Shown: positions 51,290 to 61,122 of the stretch, piece by piece
Numbering within the stretch: position 1 is the first letter of the stretch
Layout of the letters: each line of letters starts with the position of its first letter
DNA from: Hyphomonadaceae bacterium
GTDB taxonomy: Bacteria > Pseudomonadota > Alphaproteobacteria > Caulobacterales > Hyphomonadaceae
Direction: 5' to 3'
DNA: 64,000 nt
Assembly (NCBI GenBank): GCA_024742355.1
Contig: JANSYM010000008.1
Span: forward strand, 62,001 to 126,000
Notes under the pieces: generated by a model
Told to the model about the DNA's origin: nothing
The model's input: the letters and a program-made list of their open reading frames with translations, nothing else
Database searches by the model: none
Program-made: the position numbers and the translations under genes

Positions 51290-53644
51290 GCTCGCCGCAG
51301 CGTCCAGAATAGCGCTCGCATCCAGGCGATGCTCGGCATATGTGTCGGGCAGATCGCCGGTCTGGCCGAACCTTTCGGTTCCGAGTGCGCGTACGCGCTG
51401 GCCTTTTACCGATCCGAGCCATGATAGCGTGGAAGGAGCGCCATCGATGAGCGTCACCAGGCCGGACCCTGGGGGCATTGTGCTGAGCAATCGCTCAATA
51501 TGGCTCGTCCGCCCGGCCTCTCCGGTCCAGGGTGATCGCGACGCAGCCATCCAATCCCGGTGCAAGACATCTGGCGAGGTGATCGCGAGCAGCCCAGCGC
51601 CGGGCAGGTCTTCGCGAAGCTGCTCAAAGGCTTCGCGCGCCTCGGGCGCCATCGCACCGCAATAGGCAATCGCAATCGATGCGCCTTCGGACGGCGACTG
51701 CGCCCAATAGGCGCCGTTGAGAATGTCATCGGCCAGCGACGCGCTCATGTCGCGATCGACTTGCTCAAGTTGGCGGGTCGACAGGCGCAAATAGGACGAA
51801 CCGCCCTCCTCGCGCTCAACCGCGTCGAAGGCCTCGCGCAGGATCACCCGCACCTCGTCTGAATAAGCTGGCTCCCAATAGGTCAGGCCTGGTTGGCCCA
51901 TACCGATCAGTGGCGATGACAGAGACTGGTGCGCCCCGCCTTCCGGCGCCAGCGTCACACCGGACGGCGTGGCTGCCAGAATGAACCGCGCATCCTGATA
52001 ACAGGCATAGTTCAGCGCATCGAGACCGCGCGCGATGAATGGGTCATAGACCGTGCCCACCGGGAATATCCGTTGATCAAACAGGTCTTTGGAGAGCCCC
52101 AGCGCAGTCAGCATCAGAAACAGATTGTTCTCGGCAATGCCGAGCTCGATGTGCTGCCCTTTCGGGCTGTGCGCCCAGATTTGCGGGCTGGCAATCTTGC
52201 GCTTCTTGAACACATCTTCACTCGCTGAGCGCGAAAACAGGCCCTTGCGATTGACGAACCCGCCAAGGTTTGTCGACACGGTCACATCTGGCGACGTGGT
52301 CACGATCCGCGAGACAAAATCAGTCTCCTCCCGCGCCAGATCATTCATGATTTTCCCGAAAGCCACCTGGGTCGAGCTTTTTCCGCGCCCGGGATCCGGC
52401 ATTTCCGACAGGCCAGGCACGGAAACCGATGGAGCCGATCTTGTTTCCTTTGTCGCAGCGCGCCAAGGCGCTTCGGCCATAACCTGCTTCGCCCGCTCCT
52501 CACGTTTGGCCGAGAGCCCGGCCAATGGCGCCCATTCTTCACCCTCATCAATACCAAGTCTGTCGCGCAGTTCACCAATTTGCGTTGGCGTCATCAAACC
52601 GGAATGATTGTCCTTGTGCCCCTGGAATGGCAGGCGTCTGCCCTTGGTCGTGTAGGCAATAATCAGTTTCGGCGTCTCGGACGCAGCGGCTTGCTCAAAC
52701 GCCTCCAGCAGCGTGACCAGACAGTGCCCACCAAGCTCGGTCATCAGATTGCCGAGCGTGTCATCATCGTAGGATTCAATGAGTTCGAGCGTCTTGGGCG
52801 AGCGCTTCAAGTCCTTGGTCAATCGGCGCCGCCAGGCCTCTCCACCCTGATAGGTCAGCGCGGCGTAGAGATCGTTCGGACAGTCATCAATCCATTTTCT
52901 CAAACGCGCGCCGCCGGGTTTCTTGAACGCCGCGCGTTGGCGCGCACCATATTTCAGCGTCAGCACGTCCCATCCGGCCGTTTCAAAAATATCATCGAAG
53001 CGGTCGAACATTTTCTCGGATGTGGTGGCGTCGAGGCTCTGCCGGTTATAGTCGACAATCCACCAAGTGTTGCGGATATCATGCTTGTAGGCCTCGATCA
53101 GGGCCTCATATATATTGCCTTCATCCAGCTCCGCATCCCCGAGCAGAGAAATGAATCGGCCCGAATCTTCGGGCGCCATCTCGCCGCGCGCCAGCCACAT
53201 ATCCTGAACCAGGGAGGCGAACGCCGTCACAGCCACGCCCAACCCCACCGACCCGGTCGAGAAATCCACACGGATCTTATCCTTGGTGCGGGATGGATAG
53301 GATTGCATGCCGCCATAGCCGCGAAATCGCTCAAGCTGTTCCTGACTCTGCCGCCCGAACAGGTATTCAACCGCATGCAGAACCGGAGATGCATGCGGTT
53401 TAACGGCGACGCGATCCTTGGGTCTCAGCACATGGAAATACAGCGCGGCCATCAGAGTTGTCATCGACGCACAGCTGGCCTGGTGACCACCAACCTTCAA
53501 ACCATCGCGATTTGGACGGACGTGGTTGGCATTGTGGATGGTCCAGCTCGATAGCCAGAGCAATCTCTGTTCAAGGGCATCCAATCCCTCAATCAGGTCG
53601 GTTCGGCTCAGCTTGGACTCAATAGGTGTCGACGTATCAGGCAT
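51278..53644 (-). CDS. Transketolase / homodimeric PDH-E1-like ThDP enzyme
   Basis: ThDP motif LLGDAELDEGNIYEALIEAYKHDIRNTWWIVDYNRQSLD; HASPVLHAVEYLFG; PEGGAHQSLSSPLIGMGQPGLTYWEPAYSDEV. Confidence 0.82.
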   Translation of the reverse strand: MPDTSTPIESKLSRTDLIEGLDALEQRLLWLSSWTIHNANHVRPNRDGLKVGGHQASCASMTTLMAALYFHVLRPKDRVAVKPHASPVLHAVEYLFGRQSQEQLERFRGYGGMQSYPSRTKDKIRVDFSTGSVGLGVAVTAFASLVQDMWLARGEMAPEDSGRFISLLGDAELDEGNIYEALIEAYKHDIRNTWWIVDYNRQSLDATTSEKMFDRFDDIFETAGWDVLTLKYGARQRAAFKKPGGARLRKWIDDCPNDLYAALTYQGGEAWRRRLTKDLKRSPKTLELIESYDDDTLGNLMTELGGHCLVTLLEAFEQAAASETPKLIIAYTTKGRRLPFQGHKDNHSGLMTPTQIGELRDRLGIDEGEEWAPLAGLSAKREERAKQVMAEAPWRAATKETRSAPSVSVPGLSEMPDPGRGKSSTQVAFGKIMNDLAREETDFVSRIVTTSPDVTVSTNLGGFVNRKGLFSRSASEDVFKKRKIASPQIWAHSPKGQHIELGIAENNLFLMLTALGLSKDLFDQRIFPVGTVYDPFIARGLDALNYACYQDARFILAATPSGVTLAPEGGAHQSLSSPLIGMGQPGLTYWEPAYSDEVRVILREAFDAVEREEGGSSYLRLSTRQLEQVDRDMSASLADDILNGAYWAQSPSEGASIAIAYCGAMAPEAREAFEQLREDLPGAGLLAITSPDVLHRDWMAASRSPWTGEAGRTSHIERLLSTMPPGSGLVTLIDGAPSTLSWLGSVKGQRVRALGTERFGQTGDLPDTYAEHRLDASAILDAAASLLA

Positions 53645-53683
53645 ATTCGCCTTCTAGGACGGATTTCGTTGCAAAAACACCCC

Positions 53684-54370
53684 TCAAAACCGCTTTGCGA
53701 CGGCAATGAAGATGCTCTCCTCGACAAAGAAACCACCATTCTCGTTTCGGTAGCCGATCGAGTAATCGTTTCGCCCGTCACGCCACAAAAGCTCCGACTG
53801 AACCTTGTCCGATGACGCGTTGGCTGCGCCGCGCTCTATCCAGACTTGCGAGACGCTCCAGATGTTTTCCGACAATTGCTGCCCGAACCCGAACTCCTGG
53901 CGTTGGCGTCGGCAACCATCATGTTCGCGGGCGACGGCTTCGGCGAAAGCGAAGCTCTGGCGTTTCAGCCATTGTCCAGACCAGGAGATGCCAGCTCTCG
54001 CCTCCGCGCCGAGCGTGTCACAGCCATTCCGACCACCGATCGCTGCCCCTTCGAGCACTCCCACTTCGGCGGTGATATTCCACGTGCCTATTTGCAATAT
54101 TCGATGGCGCAAGGTTGCCCGCCAGCCATCCGCGTTGAAATCGGTCGCGTCTGGATAAGCAACCGTTTCGAGTTTCAGGCTTGCGGTCAACGTGTCTCGG
54201 ATGCCGTACTCGGCGTAGACGTCGCCGCGCCAGGCCTCCAAACCGTCCACCCGCTCTCGGGCGATCGAAGAACGCGCATAGGTCGACTTTTCTGCCAGAG
54301 TCCAAGGAGCTGCCGCAGCCTCAGGCCACGACAGCACCAGGAATAAGATAAGTAGCACTCTCCCAAGCAT
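53684..54370 (-). CDS. Predicted small outer-membrane beta-barrel protein
   Basis: Signal peptide; alternating amphipathic strands; C-terminal Phe. Confidence 0.55.
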   Translation of the reverse strand: MLGRVLLILFLVLSWPEAAAAPWTLAEKSTYARSSIARERVDGLEAWRGDVYAEYGIRDTLTASLKLETVAYPDATDFNADGWRATLRHRILQIGTWNITAEVGVLEGAAIGGRNGCDTLGAEARAGISWSGQWLKRQSFAFAEAVAREHDGCRRQRQEFGFGQQLSENIWSVSQVWIERGAANASSDKVQSELLWRDGRNDYSIGYRNENGGFFVEESIFIAVAKRF

Positions 54371-54410
54371 CCCGCATACTATTCAAGTATTCGAGAAAGA
54401 GTACACTCAC

Positions 54411-54926
54411 CTATAGTTGAAAACGGATCTGGTCAGTCCAGAAGCGCTCGAGGCGCGAAACCGTTTTGTTCAGTTGGCTCAGATCGTCCTGACGAACGCT
54501 CGCCGTTGGCTCCAGAGCCGTCGCCTGGCGATCGAAGAGATCGACGACACGCTGGCGTACCTTGTGACCACGTTCGGTCAGCTTCAGGCGGACGGTGCGC
54601 TTGTCTCGCTCTGAACGAGACTGCAGCAGATAACCACCTTCTTGCAGTTTTTTCACATTATAAGACAGGCTGGTACCTGCAAACGCGCCACGTGAACGAA
54701 GAGCCGAAGCAGGCGTTTCATCTTCACCAATTTCATAAAGAAGCAGAGCCTGGACGCCAGTCAGGTGACGCTCCCCACCACGCTCAAGATCGTCCTTGAC
54801 CACATCATGGAGACGGCGATGCGCCTGCTCCAGAAGCGAAAGAGATTTCACGAAAGATTCAGCGACACTCAGGGAATCGCTCGCAGCCTCGGCTGCGCCA
54901 TAAGTCATTGTCATTACCATCACCAC
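54411..54926 (-). CDS. MarR-family winged-helix regulator
   Basis: ASALRSRGAFAGTSLSYNVKKLQEGGYLLQSRSERDKRTVRLKLTERGHKVRQRVVDLF. Confidence 0.85.
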   Translation of the reverse strand: MVMVMTMTYGAAEAASDSLSVAESFVKSLSLLEQAHRRLHDVVKDDLERGGERHLTGVQALLLYEIGEDETPASALRSRGAFAGTSLSYNVKKLQEGGYLLQSRSERDKRTVRLKLTERGHKVRQRVVDLFDRQATALEPTASVRQDDLSQLNKTVSRLERFWTDQIRFQL

Positions 54927-54949
54927 TCAACTTTTGTTGTAGTTTGAGT
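54925..54949. promoter_or_regulatory. Inverted repeat ACTCAA-N13-TTGAGT with inner CAAC-TTTT-GTTG at the MarR gene 5' end
   Basis: Nested dyads at the start codon region of the MarR gene. Confidence 0.4.
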
Positions 54950-55109
54950 AGATTTACAGTACTGAGACTTATAATTCGTTAAACACGTCTTGTTTTCGGC
55001 CCCACTTGGTTAACAAAACCGCCGAAAGTGTTACTTTTCACCCCAAAACAAGCTGAAAATTGGGATTTGGGACGTGAAACAGGCAAATTTCTGTTCACCA
55101 TAACCAGGG

Positions 55110-55535
55110 TTAGCCCCCCAGAGGCGTTCCTCTGGCCGCCCAGGCCTCGGTTTCGCCGTCAGCCACCGCCATGACCGCCCTCCACGCGCCATTCACGCGC
55201 TGAAGCACATAAGCAGCCTGCCAGCTGGCGATCTGTGTTCCATCCGCGCCATACATTGCGTCGGACACAACCATCGACGCGGCATCACGATGCAATAAAT
55301 GACACTCGACCAAAGCCCGCTCGACCCGATCGACATTCTGGGCGCGGTAGAAACCGAGCAATACGTCGGTATTCCTGGCGAAATGCTCTTCGCTCTTGAA
55401 GGTGAAGGAGCGCCCCACCTGAGTGGTCAACGCAGGGAAACTCCAATGCGCCGCGATCGACTCGGCATTTTCTGCATTGAACGCTGCGACATAAGACAGG
55501 CACCAGGCCTCGAGTTCGGTGCGCAGATCAGTCAA
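55110..55535 (-). CDS. Small protein, possibly NTF2/SnoaL-like fold
   Basis: ELEAWCLSYVAAFNAENAESIAAHWSFPALTT, TDVLLGFYRAQ, QIASWQAAYVLQRVNGAWRAVMAVADGE. Confidence 0.6.
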   Translation of the reverse strand: MTDLRTELEAWCLSYVAAFNAENAESIAAHWSFPALTTQVGRSFTFKSEEHFARNTDVLLGFYRAQNVDRVERALVECHLLHRDAASMVVSDAMYGADGTQIASWQAAYVLQRVNGAWRAVMAVADGETEAWAARGTPLGG

Positions 55536-56589
55536 AGCTCAACTCATCCTCGCCCAGCGGCGCGAAATACCTGGACACGTCGGCTTCAGACACGGCTTCC
55601 AGCGTCGCCGGTGCCCATTTCGGGGCGTGGTCCTTGTCGATGATCACAGCGCGGACGCCTTCGATAAAATCAGGAGACTGAACCTTGCGCCAGCCGATGC
55701 GGTATTCCATCCGCATATTGTCCTCGAACGTGTCGCATTTGGCGCCTTCGCGAACCTGTCGAAGGGCGACTTTCACCGTTTCGGGAGATTTGGTTCGGAT
55801 CGTCTCGGCTTGCTTGACGGCCCATTCCGACCCGTCCGTATCCAGGGCGGCAACCATGGCCTCGGCGCTGTCACCCGCAAAGCAGGCATTGATCGCGTCC
55901 ATGTCTGCCTCAAAGCTCCCCGCTGGGACAGCGTGCGTCAGCCGCGCCAGGATCTCACCGAGCATCTCCGCTGCGCCCGCGGAAAAATCAGCCTCGGCAA
56001 TCTGTGCCTTCAGGTTCGGGATGAGCTCTGACGGCAGGAAATGCGTCGCCACACGCGCGGCGGCAACGTCCGCGCCTTTCAACCGTGCGCCGGTCAGCGC
56101 CAACCAGGTTCCAAGCTCTCCCCGCAGGCGCGGCAGGAACCAGCCGCCGCCAACGTCCGGGAACAGACCGATGCCGGTCTCTGGCATCGCGAACAGCGTG
56201 CGTTCCGTGGCGATGCGGTGCGAGCCATGAACCGACAGCCCGACACCGCCGCCCATGGTCACGCCATCCATCAAGGCGAGGTATGGCTTGGGAAACGATT
56301 TGATCGCCGCGTTCATACGATACTCTTCAGCAAAGAAGGCGCGGGCCTCCTTGCCATCGCTGAGACCGCTCTCGCGCAGCATGGCAATGTCGCCACCAGC
56401 GCAGAAGCCGCGTGTGCCATCGGCATGGTCAATCATCACCAAGTGCACGTCTGGATCCTGCGCCCAGACGCGCAGCGCCGCGAGAATAGTTTCGCACATG
56501 TCGAAGTTTAGCGCATGCAGCGCGTCGGGGCGGTTGAGGGTAATGTACCCTACCCCGCCTTCGGTCTTGGTCAGGACTGAATCGGTCAT
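55528..56589 (-). CDS. Enoyl-CoA hydratase/isomerase family, 3-hydroxyisobutyryl-CoA hydrolase-like
   Basis: GYITLNRPDALHALNFDMCETI, GTRGFCAGGDIAMLRESG, MDGVTMGGGVGLSVHGSHRIATERTLFAMPETGIGLFPDVGGGWFLPRL. Confidence 0.9.
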   Translation of the reverse strand: MTDSVLTKTEGGVGYITLNRPDALHALNFDMCETILAALRVWAQDPDVHLVMIDHADGTRGFCAGGDIAMLRESGLSDGKEARAFFAEEYRMNAAIKSFPKPYLALMDGVTMGGGVGLSVHGSHRIATERTLFAMPETGIGLFPDVGGGWFLPRLRGELGTWLALTGARLKGADVAAARVATHFLPSELIPNLKAQIAEADFSAGAAEMLGEILARLTHAVPAGSFEADMDAINACFAGDSAEAMVAALDTDGSEWAVKQAETIRTKSPETVKVALRQVREGAKCDTFEDNMRMEYRIGWRKVQSPDFIEGVRAVIIDKDHAPKWAPATLEAVSEADVSRYFAPLGEDELSFD

Positions 56590-56621
56590 GTCACGGCGTT
56601 AGCGCGAGACGGGAAAGCGGT

Positions 56622-58262
56622 CTAGTGGCCGCCGCCAAAGATGCCCGTGCGGACATTGTAATCAACCGCAACCGCATAATCGGGATCGTCCTCACTGTCG
56701 ACCATGAGCTGTCCGGCCTTGGTCAGGAGTTTGTGGCAATCACGCGAGAGATGGCGCAGTTTGAGCGTCTTGCCCTTGGCGGCATATTTGGCCGCGAGGT
56801 CTTCGATCGCCTGCAACGCAGATTGGTCGACAACGCGCGAGCGTAGGAAATCGACGATGACAACGTCCGGGTCTTCGTCCGGATGGAACAGTTCAGCAAA
56901 ACCGTCAGTCGAGCCGAAGAAGAGTGGCCCTTCGATTTCGTAGACGGTCGCACCAGGCGTGCGCACCGAGTCGCGCTGCAGAATGCGGATGCGCTTGGCA
57001 TTGTTCCAGGCATAGGCAAGCGCGCTGACAATCACACCAACCACGACGGCCACGGCGAGGTCTTTCCAGACGGTAACGCCGGTGACGAGGAGAATGACAA
57101 AGGCATCGGTCCACGGGATCTTGGACATGATTCGCAGGCTGTTCCAGGCAAACGTGCCGATCACGACCATGAACATGACGCCAACCAGGGCCGCGAGCGG
57201 AATCATTTCGATCCATTGTGATCCGACAAGGATGAAGGCGAGCAGGAACAAGGCTGCAGACAAGCCAGACAGGCGCGTGCGCCCGCCGGACTTCACGTTG
57301 ATCATCGACTGGCCGATCATCGCGCACCCGCCCATGCCGCCGAAGAAACCAGTGACGATATTGGCGCTGCCCTGCGCGACACATTCCTGAGACGCACCGC
57401 CCCGCTCATTGGTGATCTCGCCGACCAGGTTCAAGGTCAGCAGGCTTTCGATCAGGCCGATTGCGGCCAAAACCACGGCATAAGGCAAGATGATTTCCAG
57501 GGTCTCGAGATTGAGCGGCACCATAGGAATGTGGAAGCTTGGCAGTCCACCCTTGATTGATGCCAGGTCGCCGACCACGGGCGTGTTGACGCCGAGCCCG
57601 ATAACGATGGCGGCGACGACCGCGATACCCGCCAGCGGCGCCGGGATGATCTTCGTAATCTTGGGTAGCCCCCAAATGATCAGCATGGTCAACGCGATCA
57701 GGGTCAGCATGATGGTCATTTCCGCTGCGGGGAGCCAATCGCCGTTCGGCAAGAAACTGTGCCCATCAGCATGCGCGGAGCCCGGAACCTGAAACTGCCC
57801 CAACTGCGCCAGGAAAATCACGATGGCGAGGCCGTTGACGAAACCCAGCATGACGGGGTGCGGCACCAAGCGAATGAACTTGCCAAGTTTGAATATGCCT
57901 GCCGCGACCTGCAATATGCCCATCAGCACGACAGTCGCGAACAGGTACTCCACTTCATGCTGCGCCACCAAAGCCACCATGACCACGGCGAGCGCGCCGG
58001 TCGCACCCGAAATCATGCCAGGACGGCCACCCATCACCGCTGTGATCAGACCGACCAGGAAAGCTGCGTACAGCCCCACCAGCGGCTCTACCCCTGCAAC
58101 GAACGCGAAGGCAACAGCCTCGGGCACCAGCGCCAGCGCAACGGTCAGCCCGGCCAGCAATTCCGTTTTTACACGGCTCGGCGTGAACGTGGCGCGTTGG
58201 GTCTGTGCCCAGCTGGACAGGTTGATGCGGTCTGCATAGGCAGCAAATTGGGATCGGGCCAT
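56622..58262 (-). CDS. SulP family inorganic anion transporter with C-terminal STAS domain
   Basis: AGLTVALALVPEAVAFAFVAGVEPLVGLYAAF; C-terminal VVIVDFLRSRVVDQSALQAIEDL. Confidence 0.92.
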   Translation of the reverse strand: MARSQFAAYADRINLSSWAQTQRATFTPSRVKTELLAGLTVALALVPEAVAFAFVAGVEPLVGLYAAFLVGLITAVMGGRPGMISGATGALAVVMVALVAQHEVEYLFATVVLMGILQVAAGIFKLGKFIRLVPHPVMLGFVNGLAIVIFLAQLGQFQVPGSAHADGHSFLPNGDWLPAAEMTIMLTLIALTMLIIWGLPKITKIIPAPLAGIAVVAAIVIGLGVNTPVVGDLASIKGGLPSFHIPMVPLNLETLEIILPYAVVLAAIGLIESLLTLNLVGEITNERGGASQECVAQGSANIVTGFFGGMGGCAMIGQSMINVKSGGRTRLSGLSAALFLLAFILVGSQWIEMIPLAALVGVMFMVVIGTFAWNSLRIMSKIPWTDAFVILLVTGVTVWKDLAVAVVVGVIVSALAYAWNNAKRIRILQRDSVRTPGATVYEIEGPLFFGSTDGFAELFHPDEDPDVVIVDFLRSRVVDQSALQAIEDLAAKYAAKGKTLKLRHLSRDCHKLLTKAGQLMVDSEDDPDYAVAVDYNVRTGIFGGGH

Positions 58263-58434
58263 GAGGCGTCTCTGACTTTCGGGAAGAACCGGGCGGTCAC
58301 TACGGCAATTCCCCAGATCGAGCTAGTCCTGATCGTCAGGCAATTCAGTTTTGCCATGATTTTCCTCGCGTCAGAATGGACAAGCCGCTGCAGCTGTTCC
58401 AGCTTGCGCGAAACACACTCTGCAGGAGAAAGAC

Positions 58435-59205
58435 ATGAAGTCGCTGTTCGATATTTCCGGAAAAACCGCCATCGTGACCGGAGGCTCGAGCGGGATCGGC
58501 GCGATGATCGCCCGCGGGTTTGTCGAGAATGGGGTCAAAACCTATATCTCCGCCCGCAAGGAAGAACGACTCAAGGCCAAGGCGGAAGAACTGTCAGAAA
58601 TCGGCACCTGCATCCCAATCCAGGCCGACTTGTCTCAAGTCGCCGGCATCGAAAAACTGATCGCCGAAGTTTCCGAGCGCGAGAGCCAGCTCGACATTCT
58701 GGTCAACAATGCCGGTGCCAACTGGGTCGTGCCGATCGATGAATTCCCCGAAGATGGCTGGGACAAGGTGATGAATATCAACATCAAATCCGTCTTCTTC
58801 ATGACTCAGAAAGCCCTGCCGCTATTGCGCGCGGGCGGAACGCAGGAAGATCCGGCCCGGGTCATCAACATCGCGTCGATCAACGGCATCACCAATCCCG
58901 GAATGCCGTCCTATGCCTACTCGGCAAGTAAGTCCGGCGTCGTCCATCTGACCAAGCATCTGGCGACGGATCTCGCGCGTCACAAGATCAATGTGAACGG
59001 CATCGCACCGGGGTTCTTTCCCAGCGACATGACCAAAGAAGCAACCAATTCAGACGCGATCCGGGAACAGGTGATCAAGCAGATCCCACGACGACGCATG
59101 GGTGAACCGGAAGACATGGCGGGCACCGCCATCTATCTCGCCTCACGCGCCAGCGCCTGGGTGGATGGGCACACCATCGTTCTGGATGGCGGCATGATCG
59201 CCTAA
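58435..59205 (+). CDS. SDR family oxidoreductase
   Basis: TAIVTGGSSGIGAMIARGFVENG, LVNNAGANW, YAYSASKSGVVHLTKHLATDL. Confidence 0.92.
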   Translation: MKSLFDISGKTAIVTGGSSGIGAMIARGFVENGVKTYISARKEERLKAKAEELSEIGTCIPIQADLSQVAGIEKLIAEVSERESQLDILVNNAGANWVVPIDEFPEDGWDKVMNINIKSVFFMTQKALPLLRAGGTQEDPARVINIASINGITNPGMPSYAYSASKSGVVHLTKHLATDLARHKINVNGIAPGFFPSDMTKEATNSDAIREQVIKQIPRRRMGEPEDMAGTAIYLASRASAWVDGHTIVLDGGMIA

Positions 59206-60155
59206 GTCGCGCTGGGCGTGTCGCTGATCATGGGCGCAATCCAGACCTTATAGTGCGCCACCCGGACATAAATGCCGGGCGCTTCGCGACGGGCGCAGCC
59301 AAGCCCCCAGCTGACAATCCCGATCTGGACAGGCGGCCCTTCCGGTGGGCGATGCACGAGCGGGCCACCACTATCGCCGGTACAGCTATCCTGCTCTCCG
59401 ACACCGGCGCAGATGTGCGTCTCGCCGCTGATGAGCAGCCCCTCGAACTGGCCGGGGTCGTCATAGCGGCTGATGGCGACATCCATTCTGCGTTTGCAGG
59501 CGACCGGATTGAGCGGTGGAACATCTGCCTGTTGCAAAGCCAGGCTGGGCGCATTTACGGCGCCGCGGCGACCGATTGCCGTCTCGGCGCTGCCCGCTTC
59601 ATACAAAAAGCCATAGCCGGCAACCTGAACCTGGTCGCGCCGAACGCGAACTGGTGGCGCGACAAATCCATCCAGCGTCGCCACAGGCCCGGTCCATGTG
59701 CCGTCGATTTTCAGGAGAGCAACATCATGCCCTTTGTGCGACTGACCGGTCGCGTAGCTGGGATGAACGTGCAGTTCGGCGAGTTCGTAGGTGACTTCGG
59801 TTGGGTCATGCGAGAGATCGCCCAGTCCGGCAACGATGGTCAACGGTCCGAGATTTTGCGGTCCTTGCGCCGGATCAGTGGCTGGCTGGTACTGGATCAC
59901 GCGCGCTTTGCCGCTCGCATCGGTTTCGAGACGCGCATGTTCGACACAATGCGCCGCCGTCAGCACCCATTGCTCAGAGATCATGGTCGCGCCGCAAAGA
60001 TGGTAGGCCCCGCCTGTTGCGTGCGAAATCTGCAGCGACGCCATTCCGGGCCACTCGCCAATATCTGCCGGTTCACCACCAACAACACAGCCGGACAGGC
60101 CGACAGACAATGCCGCGGTGCTCAGCAGGCTTTTGTGAATTCGATTCATCTTCAT
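59202..60155 (-). CDS. Trypsin-like S1 serine protease with lipoprotein-type signal
   Basis: LTAAHCVEHA, GHDVALLKIDG, CTGDSGGPLVH triad motifs; LSGC-VVGG at the N-terminus; start set at ATG 60155. Confidence 0.88.
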   Translation of the reverse strand: MKMNRIHKSLLSTAALSVGLSGCVVGGEPADIGEWPGMASLQISHATGGAYHLCGATMISEQWVLTAAHCVEHARLETDASGKARVIQYQPATDPAQGPQNLGPLTIVAGLGDLSHDPTEVTYELAELHVHPSYATGQSHKGHDVALLKIDGTWTGPVATLDGFVAPPVRVRRDQVQVAGYGFLYEAGSAETAIGRRGAVNAPSLALQQADVPPLNPVACKRRMDVAISRYDDPGQFEGLLISGETHICAGVGEQDSCTGDSGGPLVHRPPEGPPVQIGIVSWGLGCARREAPGIYVRVAHYKVWIAPMISDTPSAT

Positions 60156-60180
60156 GACCCCCTCTTGCGGATCATGAAAC

Positions 60181-61041
60181 TCATGCGTCCAGCGCGCAAC
60201 CTTCAATCGTGATCCGGTGCATGATCCGGCGCTGTCCGGGATAATCATTCAGCGCCCAGTGCCAGGTTGATCGATTGTCCCACATGGCGATCGAGCCCGG
60301 CTCCCATTTGAACCGGTGGTGGAAACCGTCACCTTTAAAGACATGGGCGTAGAGCTCGGCCAGCAATGCCTCGCTTTCCGCCTGGTCCAGACCGACCACT
60401 TCGCGGGTGAAGGCTGGATTGACGTAGAGAGCCTTCTTGCCGCTGAGCGGATGCGTAATGACGATCGGGTGTTCCGGGTCAGTCAGCGTGTCGGCGACCG
60501 CCGCGTTGCCGATCCGATGGGTCCCCTCATCATGCGCGCCAGCATCTGTGGTATTGTAATAACTGTCAGGACCTTCACCGAATATGTGTTTGCCGGAATG
60601 CAGCGCGCTGCGACCTTCAATCTTGGCCTTCAGGTCTTCTGGCAGCGTTTCATAGGCTTTGTACATGCTGGCGAACATGGTGTCGCCGCCGCTCTCCGGC
60701 AGCTCACGCGCGACCAGGACAGAGCCCAGCGCCGGTTCATGGTCGTAGGAATGATCGGTGTGCCAGCCGCCGCCAATATTGTCTTTCTGGTCCGGTTCTT
60801 TCGCGACCAGGGCGATCTGCGGATAATCCGGGTGCGCGGCGAAGAAGCGATTGACGTTGATGTCGCCAAAGCGTTCGGCGAAGGCGATGTGATCCTTCTC
60901 CGTGGTATTCTGATCGCGAAAGAAGATCACGCCATGCTCGGCGAACGCGGCCTTGATCGCGTCGAACTCGGTTTCGCTAAGAGTAGTGATGTCCACGTCG
61001 GTAATTTCGGCGCCCAATCCGTCGACTTCGGTGATTTGCAT
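60181..61041 (-). CDS. TauD/TfdA family Fe(II)/2-oxoglutarate dioxygenase
   Basis: GVIFFRDQNTTEKDHIAFAERFGDI, GGGWHTDHSYDHEPALGSVL, SIAMWDNRSTWHWALNDYPGQRRIMHRITIEG. Confidence 0.92.
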   Translation of the reverse strand: MQITEVDGLGAEITDVDITTLSETEFDAIKAAFAEHGVIFFRDQNTTEKDHIAFAERFGDINVNRFFAAHPDYPQIALVAKEPDQKDNIGGGWHTDHSYDHEPALGSVLVARELPESGGDTMFASMYKAYETLPEDLKAKIEGRSALHSGKHIFGEGPDSYYNTTDAGAHDEGTHRIGNAAVADTLTDPEHPIVITHPLSGKKALYVNPAFTREVVGLDQAESEALLAELYAHVFKGDGFHHRFKWEPGSIAMWDNRSTWHWALNDYPGQRRIMHRITIEGCALDA

Positions 61042-61122
61042 AATATTCCTCCGCTGGCTTCGTCTTGTGGAAGCATGTCTGGGATGAAAGTACGCACTTT
61101 ACGTCGGGGTCGTCAAAGCCCA

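Noticed and set aside
58328-58340. Short palindrome CCTGA-TCG-TCAGG between sulP and SDR genes
   Set aside because: Only 5-bp arms; readily expected by chance in this length of DNA.
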